NCBI GenBank assembly: GCA_023101725.1
Contig: JALJCO010001220.1
Location: 1 to 64,000, forward strand
Direction of reading: 5' to 3'
Length of the DNA stretch: 64,000 bases
Source of the DNA: Atherinomorus stipes
Lineage: Eukaryota > Chordata > Actinopteri > Atheriniformes > Atherinidae
Position numbers and translations under genes: made by a program. The notes beneath the pieces are model-generated. The model searched no databases and was not told where the DNA came from. It was given only the letters and a program-made list of their open reading frames with translations. Below are positions 40,700 to 64,000 of this stretch, piece by piece. How positions within the stretch are numbered: position 1 is the stretch's first letter; each line of letters opens with the position of its first letter.

Positions 40700-43600
40700 A
40701 GGCTTCTTTCAATCGCAGCGGATGGACTGACGTGTGTGTGTCTGTGTTTTTTTGCTGCTATCTGCTTAGAAACAGTCCAGTGTGATGTTTCAGAGGTGTG
40801 TACAGTGTGTGGGTGTTTTGTGTGTGCCTTCAGGTGAAGGTCTACTCTGATCCCAGGTGAACTCATCTCTTTGGCTTTTTATTGGCTCCCACTGATACTG
40901 CCTTTAAAGCTTTTGTGTAAGACTTTGTAAGCAGTTCTGCTAATTTTTCCCCTACTGAGTGCATCTGCAGCAGCACCCACTCTTTCTTTACGTGTTTGTT
41001 TGTGTGAGCTGTATCAAGAAAGATAACTGGAAATATCCCTGCACACATGTCCAGCCTTGTGCCTCCTCTCCCCTCTCTTCTTCCTGACCGCTTCTGTTGA
41101 CAGATCGATAGTTATGCATGTATAATTGGAAGTCATCATTTATGGCAACCCTCCAAAGCGAGTCATTATCATGTGTAATCTTGCAGAAAATTACATTTTG
41201 ACTGGTGTACCAGGAATCAGTGGTGTATGCTGAGCAAACTGACTGGGCAAGGGGATGACCAGAAGGTGGGGTCACTGGGAGAGCACCCCTAAGCCTTAAG
41301 AGAGGTTAAGAAGGACAGGGGGAGGGTGTTGCATCTTGCCTGTGAGCTGAAAAGTCCCAAAGGTGGATCTGGAAGCATCTGTGTGATGAAATGATTAAGG
41401 ACAGGAGGGAGCTGCAGAAAGAAGGAAAGGATGGTAACGTATATGTGAAGGAAGAAGGGATGGAGGTGGAGTGTTGGCTTTCGCTCTCCGTGGAACGACA
41501 CAGTGTCGTGAGATGAGACTGGCTCACCTGTGGAGTTGCTGACAGAACGTGTTAGGCCAAGTTAGAGGGGTGTCTAGATGGATGGGTAGATAAAGAGAAA
41601 GCCAGAGGGTGAATGCATAAAGCTGTGTTAGAGGTTTTTCTTTTTTTTAAAAAATATGATTTAAAGAAAAACATGACAGGATAGCTTTTTTTCCTCTGTG
41701 TGTTTTGTGTTGATTTGTTTAGTGTAGACATGCTGACACTGAGCCAGAGGGCTAAATTTGCCACCTGTGGAGATAAAAGTGATATGATGAGATAGACTGC
41801 ATGCTGTTTCTCTGTGTGGGTGCGGGCATGTGAAAGTGTTTCTAATAGTTCCTGACATCAGCATTAGGCGTGTGTGGTGCTGACTCCCTGGATTCAGTGT
41901 GTGTTGGACCCACATCAGAGATTCCTTGCCTGGGAACCAGGTGCCCGTGTGAGGAAAAAGAGCCAACACGGGAAAAAGCGAGACTGGTGGTACTGCTTCT
42001 CATATTCTTAAATTAAAATACTGAAAGCAAGTGCTCATATTTACCTGTACTTCATATATTTATTCTAACTACTTCAGTCATTGGGGGAAAAAAAAGGATA
42101 TATATCAAAGCAAAATGTGACCATGCATTGCCTTGATATATAATTACATTTAATATGTAGTTATGTTTCAGAAAAAAACAAACATTTTACAAAAGATGTT
42201 AAAATTGAAAAGCTGTGTTTATAGGAAATACACTTGAGAAAAAGAGGAATCTTTCAGAAAATATAATTGTATAAAATTCAACAAAGAGGAAGCACATTTA
42301 AAAAGATAAATCAAATGTATATCAAGATTTCAAAACAAAAGGCTCTTTTTAAACCTAATACACACCAAATGCAAAAGAATGAGAGAAAAATCTCCTTTTG
42401 AAATATATTTTTACTTATTGTAAAACAAGGAAGAACTCGTCAGGTCACTCTGCAAAGGGTTGTTTCACTGTAGCTATAACTTAGAAAATAGTGAGTCACA
42501 ACAGCTGTCAGATAAATAGGAAGTCTCATACAAAGAAAATTTAAGTGATTTGTAAAAACACGAGCTTTTTCTCTTTCTTTTTTTTTTTAAACAATATTTT
42601 CTCACATGCAAATATTTCAGGTGCAGGTGCATTAGAAGACACAGAGTCCCACAAAAGGAAAGTCCTAGATATTAATCATGCCTATATTTCTGCTCCTTGG
42701 GCCCTTTTATCAAGAGGATTTTTTTTTCTTTTTCTAAAGAAGTTATGATAATGGTTAAGGGTACTTTGATTAAATCCAATTAATGCGTACACAGTAGTAG
42801 TGAACAAAAGATGAAATATTTTAAGTAAAAGGTGCTTTGAAAATGTATATTGCTCCTTTATTATTGGAAGAATTGTAACACATTTGGAAATATGCGCCTC
42901 TAAATGCAACAGGAAAAGGTAGGAAATTGCATGTTTGCACTGTACACGTCTACTTGAGTGAACTATCATTCACTTTTTACCACTTTGTGGTAAAAATACA
43001 TTGTCCTCCATTTAATTTGCTGTTTATGTAAGTAGATTACCCCGTGTCTTTGGGGCATTTAGGGGAAGTGGTTAAATAGGCCTCCACACAGCCCTCCAAA
43101 CTGGACATTTTAAGATGCAGAGTCCGACGAGAGTTGCTGTCCCTAAACTAGATAAAAATCGCATTCCCTAGCTGTTGTGCCTCCTTTTTGTAAGACCACC
43201 ACCTAGTCCACAGCTTTCCACGCAGGGTTAAAAGGACATATTTGGATTGGCCGTTTAAGTAGATTTTCCCTTTGCCCCGTGAGTGTTAAGGAGATAATTC
43301 CATTATTAAAGTAAATGTACTTACACTTGCCTTTAAGAGCTCTACAATCTGCACAATATCCAGCTATCCCCAGCTCTATCTTTAGAATTGGACAAAGAAA
43401 ACTCTTGGGGGGAAAAAAAAAAGAAAGGGGGACAGACTCTGATGGAGCAGAATAATTACAAGGCAAATAAAGTCCAAACATGCAGCACCATAAACATATA
43501 TTCAAAAAAGATACCAAGTAGCTGCTTTACTCTGAACTTCCTGTTTATACATGTATGTTAAAATCGGTGCCCCCTCTTTTTCTACCATCATACAGTGCAG

Positions 43601-46490
43601 AACGTACAGAGAACATTAGTGGGAGGTTGACCAGCAGATGACCAGTTAATCCAATAGGTCTTGTTGAGAATATGAAGAGAATTTGCCGTGTTAATCATAT
43701 TATGCTGTTAGGAGAGGCTTGGTTATATAGACTAATCACCCTAAAGCCCTCCAGATGGGCACCTCGCAGAAGACAATATGCTCTAATGACAAGCAAACAA
43801 TCGCACGTTACAAACTCCCAGCAACAGGAGAAACCTATAATCAAACTTTTCTCTTTTTCATTGCTGTGCAGTATAAACGTGAAGGACATTCTTCCACTAG
43901 GGGGCAATCCAGTCAAGTGGTTATTGTGTGTAAATCAATTGTAGAAACCTCCAACTGAACTGGATTTCTCAGCTTAGTCTCAAATAGTCATAAAACAGAT
44001 TTAAATGAGTCCTAATGAAATCCTGTCTGCCTGAAAGCCTTCCTGTGCATATACATTTCCTAGCAGTGACTCACTTCCTCCGCAGTGGGACTGTAGGATC
44101 TCCAGATAAGTGAAAAGCATTTGAAGACCATTGACCCCCTCCGAGGAGGAGCAACAGCAGGTCCCAGTAGCTCTAAGTGACATTTCTATGATTATGTCAC
44201 TTTAAGCTTCTCCCAGGGGGGTTTCTAAGGTTTCTTCACTGGATGTGTGTGCGTGACCTCTGATCCCTGTACAGTGTGCCGCAGATCAATATGAAACTGA
44301 TCCTATTCCAAGTGCTCATCTGTCACTTATTTTATGTTTCATTTCCCTCCCATCCATCTATTTAAAGACATCAAACTGCAAAGCATAAAAATGGAATAAT
44401 ACTCTGTTCGTGCATAATAGGATGACTTTCTTCTTGGGGGTTGTTTCTTTTTATCTTTCATCTACCTTCTTGTATTTGCTCCCTTTTGTAAAGCACTCAA
44501 CTGTCTGAGAGGTGCAGCGTTGGTGCAGTGGGACAGTGGTGTTTGCACGCAGTGTCAATAGTCTGTCCCACGGTCTCAGTAATTGATGGATGGCTAAGAG
44601 TCGGATATAAACTAAGCAGATAACGAGTCGCTGGTTCTAAGGCTAATTCTAATGTGTGTGATGGGGATTGGACTTGCTAAGAGAGAGACTGTCCAGTTTT
44701 GAAGTCACTGTGACGGCTGAGATTTGCTGGCTGTGAATTTAGAGATGAGAAAAGAGCGAATGTACACTCACACGGAGTTGTGCCTGTTTCACCGGAACTT
44801 TTTCTGTTCTTCAGATAGAAATATATGCATCTGGTGTGTGGGGTCAATAGCTGGCAGCTGGGTGCTCCATTACACGCAGCATCCCTCCAGAGATGCTATT
44901 GAGCTTCTGTCTGTAGCTGGAGCTCAGCAGTGTAAAAATGTTTTTGAGGTCTAACTGCAGCCATGCATGCTTGGTTTCATTTGCTGCATTTAGCTTGTTT
45001 CCATGAGCTGTCAAGTCTGGATTTTGCTTCTCCTCATGTCAGTGTCTTGTTTGCTGAGCTTGCTTGTCAGTCATCCTGTTTTTTTTTTTCTTGCTTGAAG
45101 TTGGCATATTTCCTCTTAACTGTAGAAGCTGCTTTTTTCAGCTTATTTATTTTATTTAGTGCATGTTTATCATCCAAAGGAAGTTGAGATCAACCGATGC
45201 TGGACTTCAAGGATCAATGCAGGCTTAAGCATCTGAGTGCAATCAGATCCATTGTTTCTGAACGCTCCAGGAAGTCATTTTAAAAACCAGTAAGCAGTTT
45301 TGTGTGAAAAATAGCTCTCCACTCTGCACTACAACCCTCTCAGTTGTGATGTGTTATTTTCTAAATTAAATTTTACAAACAGCTCTGAGGGTAAAGAAAT
45401 AGTGAAATAGGTGTTACTTATTTAATATACAAAAATACCTACTATACCAATGATGGGTCAAAATCAGCTGATAATAAAACTGAGCTGATGGATCAAATGG
45501 TATGACTGATAAAAATGACTATTTTTTATTACTTATTTATTCCTGCCTTACAGTTTTTAACCAATTATCAGCTGATACACTAATGACATTACATAGGCAT
45601 TACATAACATTTTTCCCTTAACTGAAATGAACTGAAAATGTTTTGTGCATAATTTCCTAATTCTCTGACTGGAAATTCATTAACAGCAAAAACAGAGCAG
45701 GACTAAGTTTCCAGACATACCAGCAGTTCTGCCGCATCTGTGATTCTCAAATATGGGTTTGGAAAAATAAACAAGTAGGCGTTTTGCTCTCACCTGTTCA
45801 GCCCAGATCTTTCCGTATTAGTTGCTTTGGACAATTCAAGCTTTCATGACATGAGAAATAAAGAACATTTAATTAATTATTTAGCCTGAGAGTTTTATTT
45901 GCAGCCTCATTGCAGAAATTATCCAAACAACCTCAATGAGCTCACAGGGTTTTAAGATTCTTAGAAATCTGTACTTCCCCTTTATATCGCTTTAATTGTT
46001 CCGAGTTATGAGCAAATAATTTATTGATTGTAGCAGCCAAGTTAAAGCTTTTGAGGAGATAAGAGCTTCTTCATTTTGATGTCAACATGGTTTCCTACAT
46101 GGTTTATTGGAAACAATTTCTCTGTAAAGATCTTATTTCAAGTGATAGCTTGACTGTATAAGGTTTTGTAGATTGTATTTGAGATAAAAATCTATTAGAA
46201 ATCAGAGTTTTTTAATCCTCCATGATTCTCATGTACCTTTTTTCTTTGAGTTTTCCTGTGTTGGTGTTAATATAATGGTTAGTACTGTATGTGCATGTAG
46301 CTACCATATCCTGTTTAAGTGTGCTGGGAGTTTTCATGTTGTGCATAATGAGATAAAGCCCCCCTCCATGCAGTCTGCTGTCTGGCCTTTATCTCAGCAA
46401 CAGATTAGCACAGGTGATTTCATTCCTGTGCAGATTTGGTGAGCTCAGAGCACGACATCATGCTGAAGAATCAAGGGGGAAGAGATGAGA
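40700..46490. other. Large gene-free stretch upstream of esrrg coding exon 1
   Basis: About 5.8 kb with no coding-like frame and few recognisable repeats, mostly AT-rich. If the 40.2-40.7 kb exon is real, this is an esrrg intron. The low repeat load at 43-45 kb would fit conserved regulatory sequence, but that cannot be judged without other genomes. Confidence 0.4.
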
Positions 46491-46749
46491 TGACACTCAC
46501 AGGAGAAAGACGCTCAGTGGTGTTTGAAAGTTAGCAAACCCCTTGAGAAGTTTTTTATATCGCCATGTAAATATGACTAATTAGTCTTAAGATGTTGGCA
46601 CAAGAACTAAAAGTAGATCAAGAGAAATGAGAGGTGGTCATTTATTCAACAAACAGTAATGACCCAATATTGTGTTCCTGTGAGCAATAAAATTTCTCAG
46701 GTGTACTCAGTCGATGGGATGTAATCTGATGCTGGTGGCCACCCAGTTT

Positions 46750-46785
46750 TCGGGAAGATCCCAGTCCAAACTGGGATCTTCCCGA
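46750..46785. repeat. Perfect 16-bp inverted repeat with 4-nt loop
   Basis: Left arm TCGGGAAGATCCCAGT at 46750-46765, loop CCAA, right arm ACTGGGATCTTCCCGA at 46770-46785: a perfect hairpin. It sits next to a Tc1-like relic and may be part of it. Confidence 0.9.
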
Positions 46786-46789
46786 GATC

Positions 46790-47475
46790 TTTATATCAGA
46801 TATATTTGGAAGTAAATCATGGAAGTTTTGAAGAACAGTGTAAACAAATTGGAAAAGATGACAAAAAACACCCATAAGTTTAACAAGACCCAATATCTGC
46901 AGTACATTTGCAGTAGACATACGGAGTATACATGGATAACGTCCAGGAGTTGTCAGAAAACTAAATCCACTTCAAGAAAATGGTGTATATTGGCTGATGA
47001 GGTCACAAAAGAAACAAGAGTAACTTCCACATTGTCTGCAACTCTGATGCAAAAATCATTTGTCTACAAATAAGACCAGAAGAGTGTTACGTTTGTGGAG
47101 AAAATAAAAACAGAATTCCTGCATAACATGTTGTAGCACCAGGTTTGGGCTTATTTAGGGCCAGATTTAGCGTATTTAGCTTATTACCAGTGATGGAATA
47201 ATCATCTCTGAATTTGACCAGTGAGTTATGACGGAAAGTGTCTGTAATTATCTGTCTGTGAATTGCTGGAAAGTGGGTTGTACAATAAAAAAGTCATTCT
47301 ACCAAATAAATGAATGATTAAATAAGTAGTTGTTTGGGAACTCCCAAGTCAAAATCCTGACCTTAATCCACCTAAAATGTTTTGGAAGGATCTGAAGAAA
47401 GCAATTCAGGTGAGGAAATCCACCAACATCCAACAGCTGAAGCTGTTCTGCATCCAGGAATTACTTGATATACCG
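46790..47475 (+). mobile_element. Decayed Tc1/mariner transposon
   Basis: A plus-strand frame from 47350 reads QNPDLNP then KMFWKDLKKAIQVRKSTNIQ and LKLFCIQEL, the C-terminal end of Tc1 transposase (family form SPDLNPIE then LW). The usual Glu of the catalytic triad is not present at its place (PPK instead of PIE). The upstream part (46819-47073) is open but too divergent to assign. Inactive relic; outer ends not defined. Confidence 0.7.
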
Positions 47476-47989
47476 TTAAGATGACATAAAGGACAGATCA
47501 GCGATTAACAGGAACATCTAAATTCAGTTATTGCTGCACAAGCAGGTCTCAGCACAAACTGACAGTAACATTTAAAATGCGTTTGATTTGTCTTAATCAA
47601 TAAACTATTGAATATGTTTTCCAATACATTGCTTTTGATCCCTTGTAAATCTCTTAAATATCTGCAGAAACATGGACAATCTGTGTATCTATCATTTATA
47701 CTGGCACCTAACTATTTGGACATTTTTAGACTATGGTTATGATTTTGAACTATGATTTTTCCTCTAATAAAACGCTGCTCTGCACTAAAGCAAAACACAC
47801 TCTTTACTCATGAGGATACCAGTTGAACTTATATGTGAAAATAGCTTTGGAAAATATATTTTTTCAATCAAACACCAACTTATTTTACATTTTTTTTAGC
47901 CCCTGACTTAGCAGGGTTTTTACCAGCTACGTGCCCTAAAAATATGCATACATTGTGATTTATTGTGATGAATTCATCTATCTTTTTTA

Positions 47990-48325
47990 TGTGGACTTAA
48001 TCTCATTCAGGGTTGCAGGGGCCTGGAGTGTATCCCAGCTGCTACTGGGTGAGATATACTGTAGGGTACACTCTGGACAGGTCGCTGTCCATCACAGGGC
48101 CAGCCAAGAGACAAACAAGATAAGCAACCATGCATGCTGACACTCACTCCTAGGGCTACTTTGAATCACCAATTGATCTGATATGTGTTTTTGGGAGGAA
48201 GCTGGAGTATGTTTGGGGAAAACATGCAAACTCCACATAGAGAAGCCCCAGCTAAAACTCAAAGCAGGAACCTTCTTGCATTAAGGCAACTGTGCTCACG
48301 ACTGCACCACCGTGCAACCCTGTAT
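47990..48325. repeat. Dispersed teleost repeat, degenerate
   Basis: Contains the order GGTTGCAGGGGCCTGGAG, CCCAGCTG, ACACTCTGGACAGGTCGC, a CATGCTGACACTCACTCCTA segment, GAATCACCAATTGATCTGAT, GGGAGGAAGC, AACATGCAAACTCCACA and CTGCACCACCGTGCA. This is the diagnostic sequence of a repeat seen thousands of times in fish genomes. I remember the consensus but not its family name. Not coding. Confidence 0.75.
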
Positions 48326-49299
48326 AGAGATCTTTGTCAAATTAAATATTCTAAATGTCCTTTCTTCCTTAGAGAGCTTGTTTTTGTCCCATCATGTTGC
48401 ACCTGTTAACCCTTTTGCGTGCTTGACTCAACTTACTTCGCTTCTCATTTTGTTTGCACGTGTGCTTTGTGAGTGAAAGGTGAAAAGCATCACATTAGGC
48501 ACACAGCCAAGGCTGATTATCTTAGATAATGGTGCTGCACTAGCAGGTAAGTCAGTTAAGCCTTAAGTAGAATTTGAATTGATGTGTCAGTGTGTGGATG
48601 TCCATATGTTCATACAACATCCGAGTGGAAAGCTGTTGATTTGATTTGAGAAATGTCAGTCATATACTGTATGGCAGAATTATGAAGACATTCTCTAGTT
48701 TAGGATTTAGACTTTTCTTTGTCTTTTATTTATCTTTTAAGATCTTTGATCATTTTTTTTTTCTCAATTTGATCTTCAATTGATTAATAAAATGCATTAA
48801 GAATTAGACATTTTTCCAGGCTCAAAACAATAATCTCATGTTTTGTCCCATCACCAGTGTAGTTATTGCTTCTATAAAGCAGATGATTTTCAGCAGATTG
48901 GTAAGATGATTTAAGTAGTGTTCAAGTAGATTGATTATGATCTTTCTACATATTCCTTTTCTTAAAAAAAAATCCCTTCATACTGTACCAACAGGTTTGT
49001 TTTCTGTCTGAGTAACCTCAAACTATAATTTAAGAAAAACACTTATAGTGGAGTATATGGGCATAGGGTAAAGGTAGACAAAGTGACTGTTCAATAGTAT
49101 AATTATAATAGACATTATTTTCGCTCACTATGACATACTATAAATGCGATATATTGAACATTATAATGTAGCTATATGAACTGTCAAATTCCCCTTATAC
49201 ACATTCAGAGGATATGCAGTGGTTAATGGTTAATAAGTTGGCATTCTACCCCCACGTTAAGCTTTTTCTGCTGCAAAGTACCCCACATCCTTTATTGTC

Positions 49300-49723
49300 A
49301 TATCCACCTGCCCCAGCGGCTCTTGTTCTGATTGGCTCAGAGGACAGCCAATTAGCTGTCAGCTTAACATGGTGCGGGGGGGAAAGCCATTCAAATGGTC
49401 TGTCTGGGTGCTTGCGAGGGCCGGCTGCTTCGCTCGGAGACCCTTGTCGCACGCAGCTTGTAGTCACAACAGAGCGGACTTCAAAGGCAGCCGGGGGCTG
49501 TTGGTGAGAGGTGTGAGTGACAGGAAGACGCACGCGGGGGGCAATGAGCAGAGCTGGGAGAGTGATACAGCAGAGGAGAGGGCAGTAGTTGGACACATCA
49601 AGTGTGGAAGCAGAATAAAGAGAGACAGCAGCGAGAGGTGAGGACAAAATATATCTGTTAAATAGCGAGGAGGACGGAAACAAGCAGACCTTTTCAACTT
49701 CGGGTTATGGTGACGCCGCGCAC
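49300..49723 (+). promoter_or_regulatory. esrrg promoter and 5' UTR of coding exon 1
   Basis: GC-rich stretch upstream of the esrrg start codon, with CCAAT-type boxes in both orientations (ATTGG near 49331, CCAAT near 49349) and no TATA box. An upstream ATG at 49707 opens an 8-codon frame that overlaps the main start codon. The start site is not determinable by eye. Confidence 0.45.

Positions 49724-49733
<10 letters not shown>
49707..49733 (+). other. Overlapping upstream ORF at the esrrg start
   Basis: ATG at 49707-49709 starts an 8-codon frame (MVTPRTWI) that stops at TAG 49731-49733, past the main start at 49724 in a different frame. It could lower initiation at the main ATG. Only relevant if transcripts start upstream of 49707. 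Confidence 0.4.
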
Positions 49734-63412
<13,679 letters not shown>

Positions 63413-63556
63413 GTAAGTGTCCAAATCATTGTCTGCATTTTTATCTGAAAGGCTGTAACAGTCAAACTATGTTTTACCTGGCATAACGTTTGAGAATTTC
63501 TTGTAACATACTTGATAATGAATTTGTATATCAATCACACATTTATTAAGTCTTTT

Positions 63557-63729
63557 TTGTCAGTTAAACTTCGATTCGCATCACTATTCATGGTTTCTAA
63601 TTCAAATTCAAGTCACTTAACTGAATCGTATCGTATCGTTATAAATGAACAAATATCATCCATGTATCGAATCAGAAACCATGAATCGTGATATGAATCT
63701 AATCGTTATTAACCGAATCGTTACACCCC
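63557..63729. mobile_element. Palindromic MITE (hAT-like) with 10-bp target duplication
   Basis: Flanked by perfect direct repeats TAAGTCTTTT (63547-63556 and 63730-63739). Inside are long inverted arms at 63573-63603 and 63669-63699 with the shared core ATTCATGGTTTCT. The right end read on the minus strand is GGGGTGTAACGATTC, a familiar terminus of hAT-type fish MITEs; 8-bp duplications are typical for hAT, and AAGTCTTT would fit. It lies about 140 bp downstream of the last esrrg exon in the window. Confidence 0.68.
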
Positions 63730-63739
63730 TAAGTCTTTT

Positions 63740-64000
63740 ACTTTCTTGCATGACATTGATTGCAAAAAGTATGAATGGGAGATTTTTAAGAGGCTAAAAT
63801 TAAGATTTATTAACAATCCCTAGCGAAAATTATTAAAAATTTGGCACCTTTATACTACTAGCATGTTTTGTTTTGTTTTTTGGCTCGGTGGGGATTCTGT
63901 TAAATTATGTGGTTACAAAACAAAATCATGGATTTAGCAATGCTGAAAAACAGCATCTCAAGAAGTCACCCTTTTTTCAAGGTAACCAGTTATCACATAA
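63740..64000. other. esrrg intron 5 (partial)
   Basis: AT-rich intronic sequence up to the window edge; nothing recognised. Confidence 0.5.

Noticed and set aside
40077..40712. 211-codon open frame on the minus strand
   Set aside because: Runs through C, GA and GT simple repeats with Ser/His/Thr-rich low-complexity translation and no family resemblance; the opposite strand looks like a 5' exon.
46642..47073. Open frames on both strands as a host gene
   Set aside because: They adjoin a clear Tc1 transposase remnant at 47350-47463 and have no splice-joined partners; treated as transposon DNA.

Overview
The window looks like nuclear DNA from a ray-finned fish, most likely a percomorph teleost. 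Genes are split into many short exons with GT-AG borders and compact introns. The proteins match vertebrate families along most of their length. The spaces between exons hold fish-type repeats: decayed Tc1/mariner transposons, MITEs, long TA and GT microsatellites. No bacterial, organellar or viral gene was recognised.

Layout. 1-4.6 kb: repeat-rich DNA with the 5' part of a FAM228-family gene on the minus strand (2269-2773). 5.07-6.29 kb: a two-exon plus-strand gene for a 193-residue, probably membrane-associated protein that I do not recognise. 7.66-15.15 kb, minus strand: a complete 15-exon gnpat (peroxisomal DHAP acyltransferase, 676 aa, PTS1 ending ARL). 17.40-24.92 kb, minus strand, with a non-coding first exon near 26.7 kb: a complete lpin1 (phosphatidate phosphatase and coactivator). 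One lpin1 exon is one base out of frame as read here. 28.5-30.2 kb: possible exons of a small unrecognised minus-strand gene. 31.11-37.48 kb, plus strand: a complete 10-exon gpatch2 (529 aa). 49.72-63.41 kb, plus strand: the first five coding exons of an oestrogen-related receptor of the esrrg type, covering the N-terminal region and the whole DNA-binding domain. The ligand-binding domain lies beyond the right edge. A possible upstream non-coding exon or promoter sits near 40.2-40.7 kb.

How the genes relate. gpatch2 followed by esrrg in the same orientation is the arrangement known from human chromosome 1q41, which supports the esrrg call over other ERR paralogues. lpin1 and gnpat lie in tandem; both act in glycerolipid and ether-lipid synthesis, lipin at phosphatidate and GNPAT at the first peroxisomal step of plasmalogen synthesis. 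ERR receptors with PGC-1 are known activators of mammalian Lpin1. A perfect ERR response element occurs in lpin1 intron 1, so a regulatory link between two genes of this window is possible but unproven.

I found no clearly novel multi-gene system. The best leads are the lpin1 frame break, the two unrecognised genes, the intronic ERR site, a GC-AG intron in gnpat, and several well-preserved MITEs. All exon borders were placed by eye from splice signals, reading frame and remembered family sequence; no alignment or database search was run.
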